From Bradyrhizobium iriomotense (GTDB taxonomy: Bacteria; Pseudomonadota; Alphaproteobacteria; Rhizobiales; Xanthobacteraceae), in the NCBI RefSeq assembly GCF_030160715.1, contig NZ_BSOW01000016.1:124001-188000 (forward strand): 64,000 nucleotides of DNA, given 5' to 3'. Made by a program: the position numbers and the translations under genes. The notes under the pieces were generated by a model, which was not told the origin of the DNA, did not search any database, and worked only from the letters and a program-made list of their open reading frames with translations. Positions 1 through 7,297 of the stretch are shown here, in pieces (the stretch's first letter is position 1; each line of letters begins with the position of its first letter).

Positions 1-2
1 TC

Positions 3-587
3 GCGCTGCTCGCTCCGGCCGCCGCAACCGATCCCGACCTTGCGAGATTAGCGCGGGTGTCGGGCACGCCGACGATTCCCGGCCTCAAGATGGTTTGGCT
101 CGCGCCCTGGGGCGACGTCACGGCGGCCCATGCCTGGCACAACATCATCGTGCACCAGACCGAGGGGCCCGCGGGCTCGGCCCGCATGGGAGCGTTGGCG
201 CAATCGAAGAACCCGACGCGGCGCGGCGTCACGATATGGGTCGAGACCGACGGCACGGTCTATTGGGCCGTCCCTGAGAACCTCGTGCCGACCCATGGCG
301 ATGGCGCCAATCGCAACGACAACGCCTTCATCGACAACTCCGCGACTTACCATCGTGTCGTGCGCGACAACTCGATCGGCGTCGAGTTCGCCGGCAATTT
401 TCCGGATGTGACGACGGGGCCGACCGAGGCGCAGGTTGCGGCGTGGCGCACCCTCGTGGCCGTCCTGCGGGCGCGCTACGCCATCCCGCTCGACCACGTC
501 TATGCGCACAACTGGATCGACTTCAAGGACGGACGCTATTGCGAAGGCTGCTGGCTCGCGACGCTGGCAAGAGAATGGGGGGAGTGA
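3..587 (+). CDS. N-acetylmuramoyl-L-alanine amidase, secreted (5' end outside window)
   Basis: This is the 3' part of an Amidase_2/peptidoglycan-recognition type zinc amidase, which cleaves the bond between MurNAc and the stem peptide. The frame is already open at base 3 and reads through a segment (ALLAPAAA) that looks like the end of an export signal. The gene therefore starts upstream of the window, and the GTG at 57 is probably internal. Likely zinc ligands are the His of IIVHQTEG, the His of VYAHNWID and the Cys of RYCEGC near the C-terminus; GVEFAGNF matches the conserved core of the fold. It ends at a TGA about 145 bases before a hairpin that could stop transcription in both directions. 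The exact substrate, self wall or foreign wall, cannot be told. Confidence 0.8.
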   Translation, partial: ALLAPAAATDPDLARLARVSGTPTIPGLKMVWLAPWGDVTAAHAWHNIIVHQTEGPAGSARMGALAQSKNPTRRGVTIWVETDGTVYWAVPENLVPTHGDGANRNDNAFIDNSATYHRVVRDNSIGVEFAGNFPDVTTGPTEAQVAAWRTLVAVLRARYAIPLDHVYAHNWIDFKDGRYCEGCWLATLAREWGE

Positions 588-634
588 CTGCCTCCACCGC
601 TGCTGTCATCGCGCGGCTTGACCAACGACCAACC

Positions 635-680
635 TGTCAGTGATGTGTCCGAACAGGTGTCAGCCATGTCTCCGGACTAA
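635..680. repeat. Two adjacent imperfect 23-bp repeats, possible insertion-sequence relic
   Basis: Bases 635-657 and 658-680 both begin TGTCAG and share ATGTNTCCG in register, so the segment is a tandem pair with several mismatches. Similar strings border IS481-type elements in bradyrhizobia as I remember them. No transposase remnant is visible here, so the link to an insertion sequence is inference. The rest of 588-730 holds nothing I recognise. Confidence 0.35.
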
Positions 681-730
681 ACATTTCGCGGGGCATGACA
701 CCGTGCGTGATGGCGTGATCTCTCGAGAAC

Positions 731-758
731 AAAAAAAGCCGGCGTTGCCGCCGGCTTT
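731..758 (-). terminator. Rho-independent terminator of rpoH
   Basis: A perfect 9-bp inverted repeat (AAAGCCGGC at 735-743 and GCCGGCTTT at 750-758) has a 6-base loop. Read on the minus strand it is followed by a run of seven T (731-737), the classic intrinsic terminator form. It lies 45 bases past the rpoH stop. It may also act weakly on the plus strand for the amidase gene. Confidence 0.85.
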
Positions 759-802
759 CTGTCTTTCGATCCGCCAACTTCTGGCGCTGAAAAATCTCGC
801 GC

Positions 803-1702
803 TTAGTGCGCGGCTTCCAGCGCTGCTTGTTCCTGCTTCGCGATCGTGCCCTTGACCGCGGCCTGCACCTTTTCGAAGGCGCGGACCTCGATCTGACGGA
901 CGCGTTCGCGCGACACGCCGAACTCTGCGGCGAGGTCTTCCAGCGTCATCGGCTCGTCCGCAAGGCGCCGCGCCTCGAAGATGCGGCGTTCGCGCGGGTT
1001 GAGCACGCCCATGGCGCCGTTCAGGGCGTCACGGCGATGATCGTATTCCTCGTGCTCGGCCATCAAGGCTTCCTGGTTGGGCGAGGTATCGACCAGCCAG
1101 TCCTGCCATTCGCCGGCCTCGCCGTCGTCGCGGATCGGTGCGTTCAACGACGCGTCGCCGCCGAGGCGGCGGTTCATGTCGATGACGTCCTGATCGGTGA
1201 CGCCGAGGCGCTGGGCAATCAGCTTCACCTGGTCGGGGCGGAGATCACCCTCGTCCAGTGCCGAGATCTTGCTCTTCGCCTTGCGCAGGTTGAAGAACAG
1301 CTTCTTCTGGTTCGCGGTGGTGCCCATCTTCACGAGCGACCAGGAACGCAGGATGTACTCTTGAATCGACGCCTTGATCCACCACATGGCGTACGTGGCG
1401 AGACGAAAACCCTTCTCGGGCTCGAATCGCTTCACCGCCTGCATCAGGCCGACATTGCCTTCCGAGACGACCTCGGAGATCGGCAGGCCGTAGCCGCGAT
1501 AGCCCATGGCAATCTTGGCGACGAGCCGCAGGTGGCTGGTGACGAGTTGATGCGCCGCGTCCCGATCATCATGCTCGCGCCAACGCTTGGCGAGCATGTA
1601 CTCCTGCTGGGGCTCCAGCATGGGGAACTTGCGGATCTCGGCGAGGTAACGGGAAAGGCCGGATTCTCCATTCAGAACCGGCAACGTGGCTGCACGGGCC
1701 AT
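803..1702 (-). CDS. rpoH: RNA polymerase heat-shock sigma factor RpoH (sigma-32)
   Basis: This alternative sigma factor directs RNA polymerase to heat-shock promoters. The 299-residue length fits the family. Region 2 contains SEGNVGLMQAVKRFEPEKGF and ATYAMWWIKASIQEY. The RpoH box is present as QKKLFFNLRKAKSKI. Region 4 has the helix-turn-helix LEDLAAEFGVSRERVRQIEV. I chose the ATG at 1702 because GGAGG lies 8 bases upstream (1711-1715); a TTG five codons earlier is less likely. The 220-base gap to rluD should hold its promoter, but no clear -35/-10 pair stands out. Bradyrhizobia carry several rpoH copies, and which one this is cannot be decided here. Confidence 0.95.
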   Translation of the reverse strand: MARAATLPVLNGESGLSRYLAEIRKFPMLEPQQEYMLAKRWREHDDRDAAHQLVTSHLRLVAKIAMGYRGYGLPISEVVSEGNVGLMQAVKRFEPEKGFRLATYAMWWIKASIQEYILRSWSLVKMGTTANQKKLFFNLRKAKSKISALDEGDLRPDQVKLIAQRLGVTDQDVIDMNRRLGGDASLNAPIRDDGEAGEWQDWLVDTSPNQEALMAEHEEYDHRRDALNGAMGVLNPRERRIFEARRLADEPMTLEDLAAEFGVSRERVRQIEVRAFEKVQAAVKGTIAKQEQAALEAAH

Positions 1703-1922
1703 ACTTGCGCCCTCCAAAGGTTCAGGCCCCCGATAGCGGCGGGCCAGGCAGACGACCGCTGTGTTAAAGCCGGTCGGGCTGCGATGTTCCGCGTCCGATC
1801 ATCTTCGAACGCAGGCGCAATATACCCCATGGGGGGTCATTTAGGGAAGGATTACTGACGTCACGTCCCCGTGTGGCTGCTATAACTTTTTGTAATGTAA
1901 AGCTTTTCTGAAGCGGCCTGCG

Positions 1923-2930
1923 TCATAGCGCCGCTTCCAGCCTGCTCTTGAGAAGAAGCAAATCCTCCGGCAAGGGCTGTTCCCAGTGCAGGAGTTCTCC
2001 ACTCCTCGGGTGCTCGATTACCAGCAGGTAGGAATGCAGGGCCTGCCGGCCTAGGGCGGCCAGCGCGCCCCGCGATTCGGGCCCAAGCTGGTTAGCCTTG
2101 GTCTTGAAGTGGGGGCCATAGACGGCATCACCCAGCAGGGGGTGGCCGATATGGGCAAGGTGGACGCGGATCTGGTGGGTGCGCCCGGTCTCGAGCTCGC
2201 AGGCGAGCAGCGAAGCGACCGGCTTGCCGTCGCGCCCGGCAAAGCTCTCGCGTATCTCCCAATGCGTCACCGCCGCGCGGCCGTTTTGCCGGACCGCCAT
2301 CTTCTCCCGCGCATGCGGGTGGCGGTCGATCGGCGCATCGACCGTGCCGCGCTGCCGGTTCGGCACGCCCCAGGCAAAGGCGAGATAGCCGCGCCGCATC
2401 TCGCCGGTGCGGCCATGGTCGGCGAATTGCGCCGACAGCGACTGATGGGCGAGGTCGTTCTTGGCGACCACCATCAGTCCGGTCGTGTCCTTGTCCAGCC
2501 GGTGCACGATGCCGGGCCGGCGCACCCCGCCGATGCCGGACAGCGAGGTGCCGCAATGGGCGATCAGCGCGTTCACCAGCGTGCCGGTCTCATGCCCGGC
2601 TGCCGGATGCACCACGAGGCCGGCCGGCTTGTTGATGACGATGATGTCGTCATCCTCGAAGACGATATCGAGCGCGATATCCTCTGCCTTGGGCTCGGCG
2701 GGGGCGGCCTCCGGCACGTCGATTGTGATCGTATCGCCGGGGGTGACGTGATAAGCGGGGTCGCGGATTACGGTGGCCTTGAGGCTTACCGCGCCCGCCA
2801 AAATCAGGGCTTTCAGCCTTGATCGCGATATGTCTGGCAGGCGCGCGGCCAGCACGCGGTCGAGCCGGGCCGATCCCTCGTCGCCCGCGACGATGACCTC
2901 CAACCTGTGTGCCGAACTCGAGTCTTGCAT
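1923..2930 (-). CDS. rluD: RluD-type 23S rRNA pseudouridine synthase
   Basis: It converts uridines to pseudouridine in 23S rRNA (RluA/RluD family). The 335-residue protein has an N-terminal S4-like RNA-binding segment (roughly 8-70), then the catalytic domain with INKPAGLVVHP and the signature GIVHRLDKDTTGLMVV. Asp146 in HRLD is the expected catalytic residue, and ETGRTHQIRVH is the second conserved block. The ATG at 2930 is favoured because the family begins just before the S4 domain; an upstream extension to 3023 would run through the divergent gene. Its start codon overlaps that of the divergent gene at 2929 within a CATG. Confidence 0.93.
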   Translation of the reverse strand: MQDSSSAHRLEVIVAGDEGSARLDRVLAARLPDISRSRLKALILAGAVSLKATVIRDPAYHVTPGDTITIDVPEAAPAEPKAEDIALDIVFEDDDIIVINKPAGLVVHPAAGHETGTLVNALIAHCGTSLSGIGGVRRPGIVHRLDKDTTGLMVVAKNDLAHQSLSAQFADHGRTGEMRRGYLAFAWGVPNRQRGTVDAPIDRHPHAREKMAVRQNGRAAVTHWEIRESFAGRDGKPVASLLACELETGRTHQIRVHLAHIGHPLLGDAVYGPHFKTKANQLGPESRGALAALGRQALHSYLLVIEHPRSGELLHWEQPLPEDLLLLKSRLEAAL

Positions 2931-3270
2931 GACGACCGAAACCGCTATTCCCGAACCGACCCCCGAGCAGGCCGCGCTGTTCGCGCGGGTGCGGCGGATG
3001 ATGCTGATCGCGGGGTTGACCACGGCGCTGGCGATCTGCGCCGTCCTGATCGCGGTGGGCTACCGCCTTTTCAAGTCGGAGGGAAGGGCACCCGAGCAGG
3101 CCAGCGGCGTCACCGCCACCCTGCCGAAGGGCGCCAGGATCGTCTCGACCAGCGTGGCCGGCGACCGCCTCGTGATCACGCTCGACGTGGCCGGGGTCAC
3201 CGAGATCCGCACCTTCGACGCCCACACGTTGAGGCCGGCCGGGAGGCTGAAATTCGCCAACGAGCCGTGA
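2929..3270 (+). CDS. Small single-span membrane protein, DUF6476-like
   Basis: This 113-residue protein has a charged N-terminus, one hydrophobic span at about residues 24-47 (LIAGLTTALAICAVLIAV) and a C-terminal soluble domain of beta character (GARIVSTSVAGDRLVITLDV). I recall a protein of this form, DUF6476, next to rluD and rpoH in bradyrhizobia and relatives. Function is unknown. It starts with the ATG at 2929, overlapping by two bases the start codon of divergent rluD, so the two genes must share all promoter and leader DNA inside each other's reading frames. Confidence 0.7.
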   Translation: MTTETAIPEPTPEQAALFARVRRMMLIAGLTTALAICAVLIAVGYRLFKSEGRAPEQASGVTATLPKGARIVSTSVAGDRLVITLDVAGVTEIRTFDAHTLRPAGRLKFANEP

Positions 3271-3317
3271 GGGGAGCGCGCCGTTCCCGGGCTCCGGATG
3301 GCAAGACGAAACGATCT

Positions 3318-3470
3318 CGATTGTCATCCCGGGGCGCGCAAAGCGCGAGCCCGGGATCCGTAGCCACAGGCCGTGGTTAATCGAACGAGCTAGCGGCCCC
3401 GCATTTGCCGCAACAACGACCCCTCGGGGTAATGGATCCTGGCTTTCGCCAGGACGACGTTGAAAAGAGC
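3318..3470. repeat. GC-rich dispersed intergenic repeat (REP-like)
   Basis: The segment has the form seen scattered between genes in Bradyrhizobium and Rhodopseudomonas. It has GTCATCCCGGGGCGCG, then a short stem (CGCGCAAAGCGCG), then AGCCCGGGATCCGTAG, and later ATGGATCCTGGC-TTTC-GCCAGGACGA. Two dyads are visible: CCCGGG arms around 3332-3354 and CCTGGC/GCCAGG around 3435-3452. No coding function is expected. Confidence 0.6.
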
Positions 3471-3543
3471 GCCAACTCCGCGTCGCAAACCCCCGATCCC
3501 CGCTTGCCGCGGGCGGAATTCGCGGCTATGTCCTGTCCCTCAC

Positions 3544-3618
3544 GCTCCCTTCGTCTAGCGGTTAGGACGCGGCCCTCTCAAGGCTGAAACAGGGGTTCGA
3601 TTCCCCTAGGGAGCGCCA
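3544..3618 (+). tRNA. tRNA-Glu (anticodon CTC)
   Basis: The cloverleaf is complete. The acceptor GCTCCCT pairs with AGGGAGC and the D stem is GTC/GAC. The anticodon stem is CGGCC/GGCTG with loop CTCTCAA, giving anticodon CTC. The T arm is AGGGG-TTCGATT-CCCCT, and GCCA is encoded at the end. Its 3' part is the left boundary repeat of the genomic island that follows. Confidence 0.95.
3570..3618 (+). repeat. attL: 3' end of tRNA-Glu, left boundary repeat of the island
   Basis: These 49 bases recur in the same orientation at 22865-22913 with two mismatches (C/T in the anticodon arm, G/T in the T stem). The last 26 bases, through CCA, are identical. Homology stops exactly after CCA on both sides. 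This is the usual product of tyrosine-recombinase insertion into a tRNA 3' end. Confidence 0.9.
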
Positions 3619-3944
3619 AAATTCAGCGACTTAGAGCTGGAGTGAAAGAGTCGTCGAATAAGCATCGGCGAGCGTCGGCCACCTGAGCTACGCCGATCTG
3701 CAGGTCCAATTGCAGGATTGACTGACCGATACGCTCGCGCAGCAAGTTGTGCGCACCCGCGAACGCATTCATTGCGATTCGAACGACAATGGCATCCGCA
3801 ACCGTATGCAGTTGGTCTTCAACCTACGTGGACGGTAAATTGCGGCCGCAGAAGCTTCCGCATCTTCGGCAGTGCATCCGAGCTCGGCGGCCCGGAAGTA
3901 AGGTCGCCCACGTGGGCGATCGCCGATATCTCTGTGTCAGGCTC

Positions 3945-3988
3945 GATACGCTTGCTGCCGACTGATGATACGCTTGCTGCCGACTGAT
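3945..3988 (+). repeat. 22-bp perfect tandem duplication
   Basis: Units 3945-3966 and 3967-3988 are identical, beginning GATACGCTTGC and ending CGACTGAT. The second runs into AAGG, so its end forms the motif ACTGATAAG that recurs at 4022 and 20666. Confidence 0.9.
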
Positions 3989-4020
3989 AAGGAAAATTAC
4001 GTGGATGTAGTCACTCGGTT

Positions 4021-4073
4021 GACTGATAAGGTTTCGAGCAAAATGGAGTCAGTTGGCTGAATGATAAGAAAAT
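4021..4073 (+). repeat. 53-bp direct repeat, left copy
   Basis: It aligns without gaps to 20665-20717 (about 41 of 53 bases identical). Both begin GACTGATAAG, have TGGAGTCAGTT in the middle and end GATAAGAAAAT. The pair brackets 16.6 kb of the island in the same orientation. It may mark the ends or recombinase-binding arms of an inner element. Confidence 0.7.
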
Positions 4074-4139
4074 CATACCGGCCAGCTGTTGACGCGACTG
4101 CAGCCAAATGTCCGGTTTTGAGCGAAGGGCAGACCTAAG

Positions 4140-4261
4140 TCCGATGCCTCGACGATTGGAATGCCGATGATGGCGAAGCCGCCGCCGAACGCGCCCTTCA
4201 TGAAGCCGATCAGGAAGGCGCCGGCAAAGGCGATCAGGAACGTGGGGGCGGTCAGTTCCAT
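4140..4261 (-). pseudogene. TauE/SafE-type membrane permease, N-terminal fragment
   Basis: Only the first 40 or so residues remain. They match the start of sulfite-exporter TauE/SafE-family permeases (TAPTFLIAFAGAFLIGFMKG, then GGGFAIIGIP). Family members have about 250 residues and 7-8 spans. Homology ends near residue 38, and the frame then runs into unrelated sequence and a stop. Confidence 0.65.
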
Positions 4262-4511
4262 GGCTTGTCGTCCTACCCGACGCTCGCGAGCCGCCGCAGG
4301 TCAGGGCTTGCGCGGGAGGCCTCAGTCCGTCTCGGTGCCCCTCCGTTCGGATGTGCAAGCGCTGAAGTTTTGACTGAATTGGTTGTCCAGACGCGCGGTA
4401 CGAGCTGGCTGGCCGGGACGTCGTCAAAGCCCTTACCGGGATCGATAGGCGCCAGGGCGGCTTCGCTGAAGCCGCTCCTCACGCGCAGCGCATTGATGTC
4501 GCGCGCCGCCG

Positions 4512-4961
4512 TCACTTCGCGACGATATTGGCCATGCCGGTCGACTGCCTGAATGTGCGACTGAAGTTTGCCTGGCTCGAGAAGCGGAGAGAGAGCGCGA
4601 TTTCGACCAATGGCGTTTCGCCTTCGGTCAACAGGACTTCCGCGCGCTCAAGTCGCCGCGCAATGACAAAGCGGCGAGGCGATTGCCCGACGGCTTGCTT
4701 GAAGGCTCGCGCGAAATGGAACCGGCTGAGGCAGGCGACCGAAGCCATCTCGTCTAGCGTGAGGTCGCCTTCCAGATGGCCGTCGATGTAGTCAAGGACG
4801 CGAAACAGCCGGCGTCGATCGAGCCTTCCTTTGGCCGACGTGTCGATCAATTGGCAGGCTGGCGCCAGCGTTCCCGGTTGAAGGAGCCTCGCGGCAAGGG
4901 CAGCCGGTTGTCTGTTTCTACTTCCCAAGGCGGCCTCCTGCCAGTCCTCGCGGGATTGCAT
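4512..4961 (-). pseudogene. AraC-family regulator, DNA-binding domain fragment
   Basis: The C-terminal half keeps the double helix-turn-helix of AraC regulators: LDYIDGHLEGDLTLDEMASV, LSRFHFARAFKQAVGQSP and FSSQANFSRTFRQSTGM. Intact members have about 300 residues with an N-terminal sensor domain. This frame has 149 residues, begins with sequence I do not recognise and loses homology right after the second helix-turn-helix, ending in MANIVAK. It is probably non-functional. The 250 bases to its left (4262-4511) hold nothing identifiable. Confidence 0.7.
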
Positions 4962-5112
4962 TTAGCGAGAATATTCCAGTCCGCAGTTGCCGCGAAACTA
5001 GGCTGTGAACCCATAAGTCGGGAATGACCGAGATTGGTGGTTCTCGGTCAGGCCCCCTTTCGAGCGACGCAGGCAGTAACGCCGCCGTTCCGCTTCAAGC
5101 ATCAAAGCTCAT

Positions 5113-6657
5113 TCAGACCCTGGAGGCTGATTGCGCAAAATCATTCGGCTTGCCTAACCACCGCGTCGCGATCTCTGCTACCTCTCCGAGATCGGCCTTC
5201 GCCTCGCACGCCCAGGCAGTCACGCCGTCCGGCCGAACCAGCGCGGCTTTCAACCCAAACCGCTCGGTCGCGCCCTCCGCGACATAGCTGATCCTATTGC
5301 CCCAGCGGGCCGCAAGCGCCCGCAGCAATGCGTCCGAGCCGAAATCAAGCAGCAGGCCGCGTCCGTTCCGCAGATGCTGGTTCACCCTGCTGCCGTCGTG
5401 TAGTTCGAAATCCGGCACGCTGCGACCAACCAGCGGATGGCTCTCGCCCAGATCATAACGGATCCCGACGCCCCACAAGCGCTCGGCGAAATAGGTCGCG
5501 CCGTCGCGCGTCTCGATGAGATCGCGGATGATGGCTTCCAGCGCGCGCGAGCTAGCGCTCGGCCGCATCAGCGCGACCTGTGCACGGGACCAATCGAGGA
5601 TCTGTGCGCCCACGGAATGCCGTTCGTTCGCATAGCTGTCGAGCAGGTCGTCCGGTGCGTCGCCCCGGATCGTGGCGGCGAGCTTCCAGCCAAGGTTCAT
5701 CGCGTCGCCGAGGCCGAGGTTCAGGCCCTGGCCGCCCAGCGGCGAATGGACGTGCGCAGCATCGCCCGCCAGCAACACACGGCCCTCGCGATAGTTGGTC
5801 GTCTGATAGGCGCGGTCGGTCCAGGTGGTCGCAAGACGAAGGTCTGTCACCGTCACATCGATGCCTGAGACCTTACGCAGCACCGTCTCGATATGGTCGC
5901 GCTTCGGCTCGATGCGGTGGAAGGCACCGCCATCGAAATCGACCATCGCGATCGTGCCGGGCGCCGCATAGGTGTACATGCCCGAGGCGGTGTAATGGCG
6001 ACCGGGCCTGAGTGCGGCCGGATCGGCCAGCTCGACCTGCACCGAATAGCCGGTGAACTCCGGATCGGTGCCGGTGAAACCGATACCTGCTGCCTTTCGC
6101 ACAGTGCTGCGCCCGCCGTCGCAGCCGACGAGCCAACGGCCTCGGGACGCTTCGCCGCCTGCCTCAACGGTGACGCCGTCGCCCGATGGCTCGAGGGCCT
6201 CGACGCGGCAGCCGCGCCGGATCTCGACGCCCAGTGCCTCGGCGCGGATCGCGAGAACGGCCTCGATGCTCGCCATGTCGGCGGCGATGCTACCGATCGG
6301 GCCGGGCAGACGGTATGGCCATTGCGCGCTGTCGATCTGATCGTGAAAGAACTGGATCCCGGCAAAGTGACCGCCAGGCCGACGCTGCTGCTGCATCCAG
6401 TGCGCGGCCGCCGGCGTGTCGCGGCTCGCCGCGCGGGCCTTGAGATCGTTCAGCAGGTCGCGGCGATCGAAGCTCTCGATGGTCGGCGCGGAAAGGCCAC
6501 GCAGCCCAAACGGAAGGCCCTTCAGCGGCGAATGCGGGTCTGGCGCCTTTTCCAGCACCAGCACCGAACAGCCCGCGAGCCGCAACTCACAAGCCAGAAA
6601 CAGGCCGACGGGACCGGCGCCGGCGACGATGACGTCATAGAGGGTAGTGGTTTGCAT
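5113..6657 (-). CDS. FAD-dependent aromatic-ring monooxygenase (PheA/TfdB type)
   Basis: This 514-residue flavoprotein hydroxylase belongs to the NAD(P)H/FAD group that hydroxylates phenols, polyketides or rifamycin-like compounds. The FAD dinucleotide motif is VIVAGAGPVGLFLACEL near the N-terminus. The second flavin motif is GCDGGRSTVRKAAGI, and the ribityl-binding block is RVLLAGDAAHVHSPLGGQGL. A thioredoxin-like C-terminal segment, usual in this group, follows from about residue 400. Start at 6657: GGAGC lies 6 bases upstream. It has no partner gene, and the substrate cannot be inferred. It appears intact among relics, so it may be functional cargo. Confidence 0.85.
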   Translation of the reverse strand: MQTTTLYDVIVAGAGPVGLFLACELRLAGCSVLVLEKAPDPHSPLKGLPFGLRGLSAPTIESFDRRDLLNDLKARAASRDTPAAAHWMQQQRRPGGHFAGIQFFHDQIDSAQWPYRLPGPIGSIAADMASIEAVLAIRAEALGVEIRRGCRVEALEPSGDGVTVEAGGEASRGRWLVGCDGGRSTVRKAAGIGFTGTDPEFTGYSVQVELADPAALRPGRHYTASGMYTYAAPGTIAMVDFDGGAFHRIEPKRDHIETVLRKVSGIDVTVTDLRLATTWTDRAYQTTNYREGRVLLAGDAAHVHSPLGGQGLNLGLGDAMNLGWKLAATIRGDAPDDLLDSYANERHSVGAQILDWSRAQVALMRPSASSRALEAIIRDLIETRDGATYFAERLWGVGIRYDLGESHPLVGRSVPDFELHDGSRVNQHLRNGRGLLLDFGSDALLRALAARWGNRISYVAEGATERFGLKAALVRPDGVTAWACEAKADLGEVAEIATRWLGKPNDFAQSASRV

Positions 6658-7024
6658 AAACTGCTCCGTTGTCGACGTTCGACCGGAGCGTTTCTCGAAC
6701 CAGAGAACCTAATCACGGACGAACGATTGGGCGCTTGAACGGGCGTCCGTTGTTCGTCGCGGGATCTCGTGGGCGAGGCCAAAGACCAGAGCTTCCGTTA
6801 CCGAAAGGACTTGGGCTTACCAAACCAAGTCTGCCTTTTCCGACGCTGCTCGCATAGCATCATGGCGATCTGTCCGCAACGGCCGGCTGCCCAAACGCTA
6901 TGCGCGGATAAGCAACACAGGATGAACGGCCGGTTGCAAGTTTAACCCATAGCGATGTGAGCGACCCTGCGGCGCTTACCGACTGGTGGCTCTCATATCG
7001 CGCCAGCTGTGATTCAAGCACAAT
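6658..7024. other. Intergenic stretch, nothing recognised
   Basis: It contains the upstream region of the monooxygenase and, at its right edge, the start of an IS5-like relic. No open frame, tRNA or clear dyad was found. Confidence 0.5.
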
Positions 7025-7107
7025 ATGAGCAGATATGAGCTGACCGACTTCGAATGGGCGTGATCGAGCCGCTGCTACCCAACAGGCCGAGAGGCGTGCC
7101 GCGTGAG
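7025..7107 (+). pseudogene. IS5-family transposase, N-terminal fragment with frameshift
   Basis: The ATG at 7025 starts MSRYELTDFEWA. The frame then hits TGA because one base is missing. The next frame continues IEPLLPNRPRGVPR, the usual IS5/IS427 transposase opening. Homology stops at about 7107. Upstream bases (ATTCAAGCAC at 7013) resemble the end of such an element. This is a dead insertion-sequence scrap. Confidence 0.75.
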
Positions 7108-7297
7108 ATTCACCTGACTAGGATGCGCATTGCGTGCACCAGACAAAACATCATCTCGGATCCAAACTGGCGCCATCGTTTCACCGATCTGGTTCTTCTC
7201 AGAGTGCCGTTCCCGGGGTATGCAGCGCGCCGCGCCGACAATCGTCTGGAATTGTGAAACTTGGCCGCGATTTGCAGCGTTGTTGGGGATAGTGGTT

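Larger units (their letters stand above)
3619..4139. other. Left end of island, no intact gene
   Basis: There are short open frames but none with a recognisable product. The segment holds the 22-bp tandem repeat and one copy of the 53-bp repeat described separately. It looks like recombination debris next to the attachment site. Confidence 0.5.

Noticed and set aside
1815..1840. CCCCATGGGG palindrome and TATATT upstream of rpoH as a heat-shock or housekeeping promoter
   Set aside because: No matching -35 element at a proper distance was found, so I did not call a promoter.
4273..4515. An 80-codon minus-strand frame next to the AraC fragment
   Set aside because: No recognisable product, no ribosome site, and it lies among relics. 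It was treated as non-coding.
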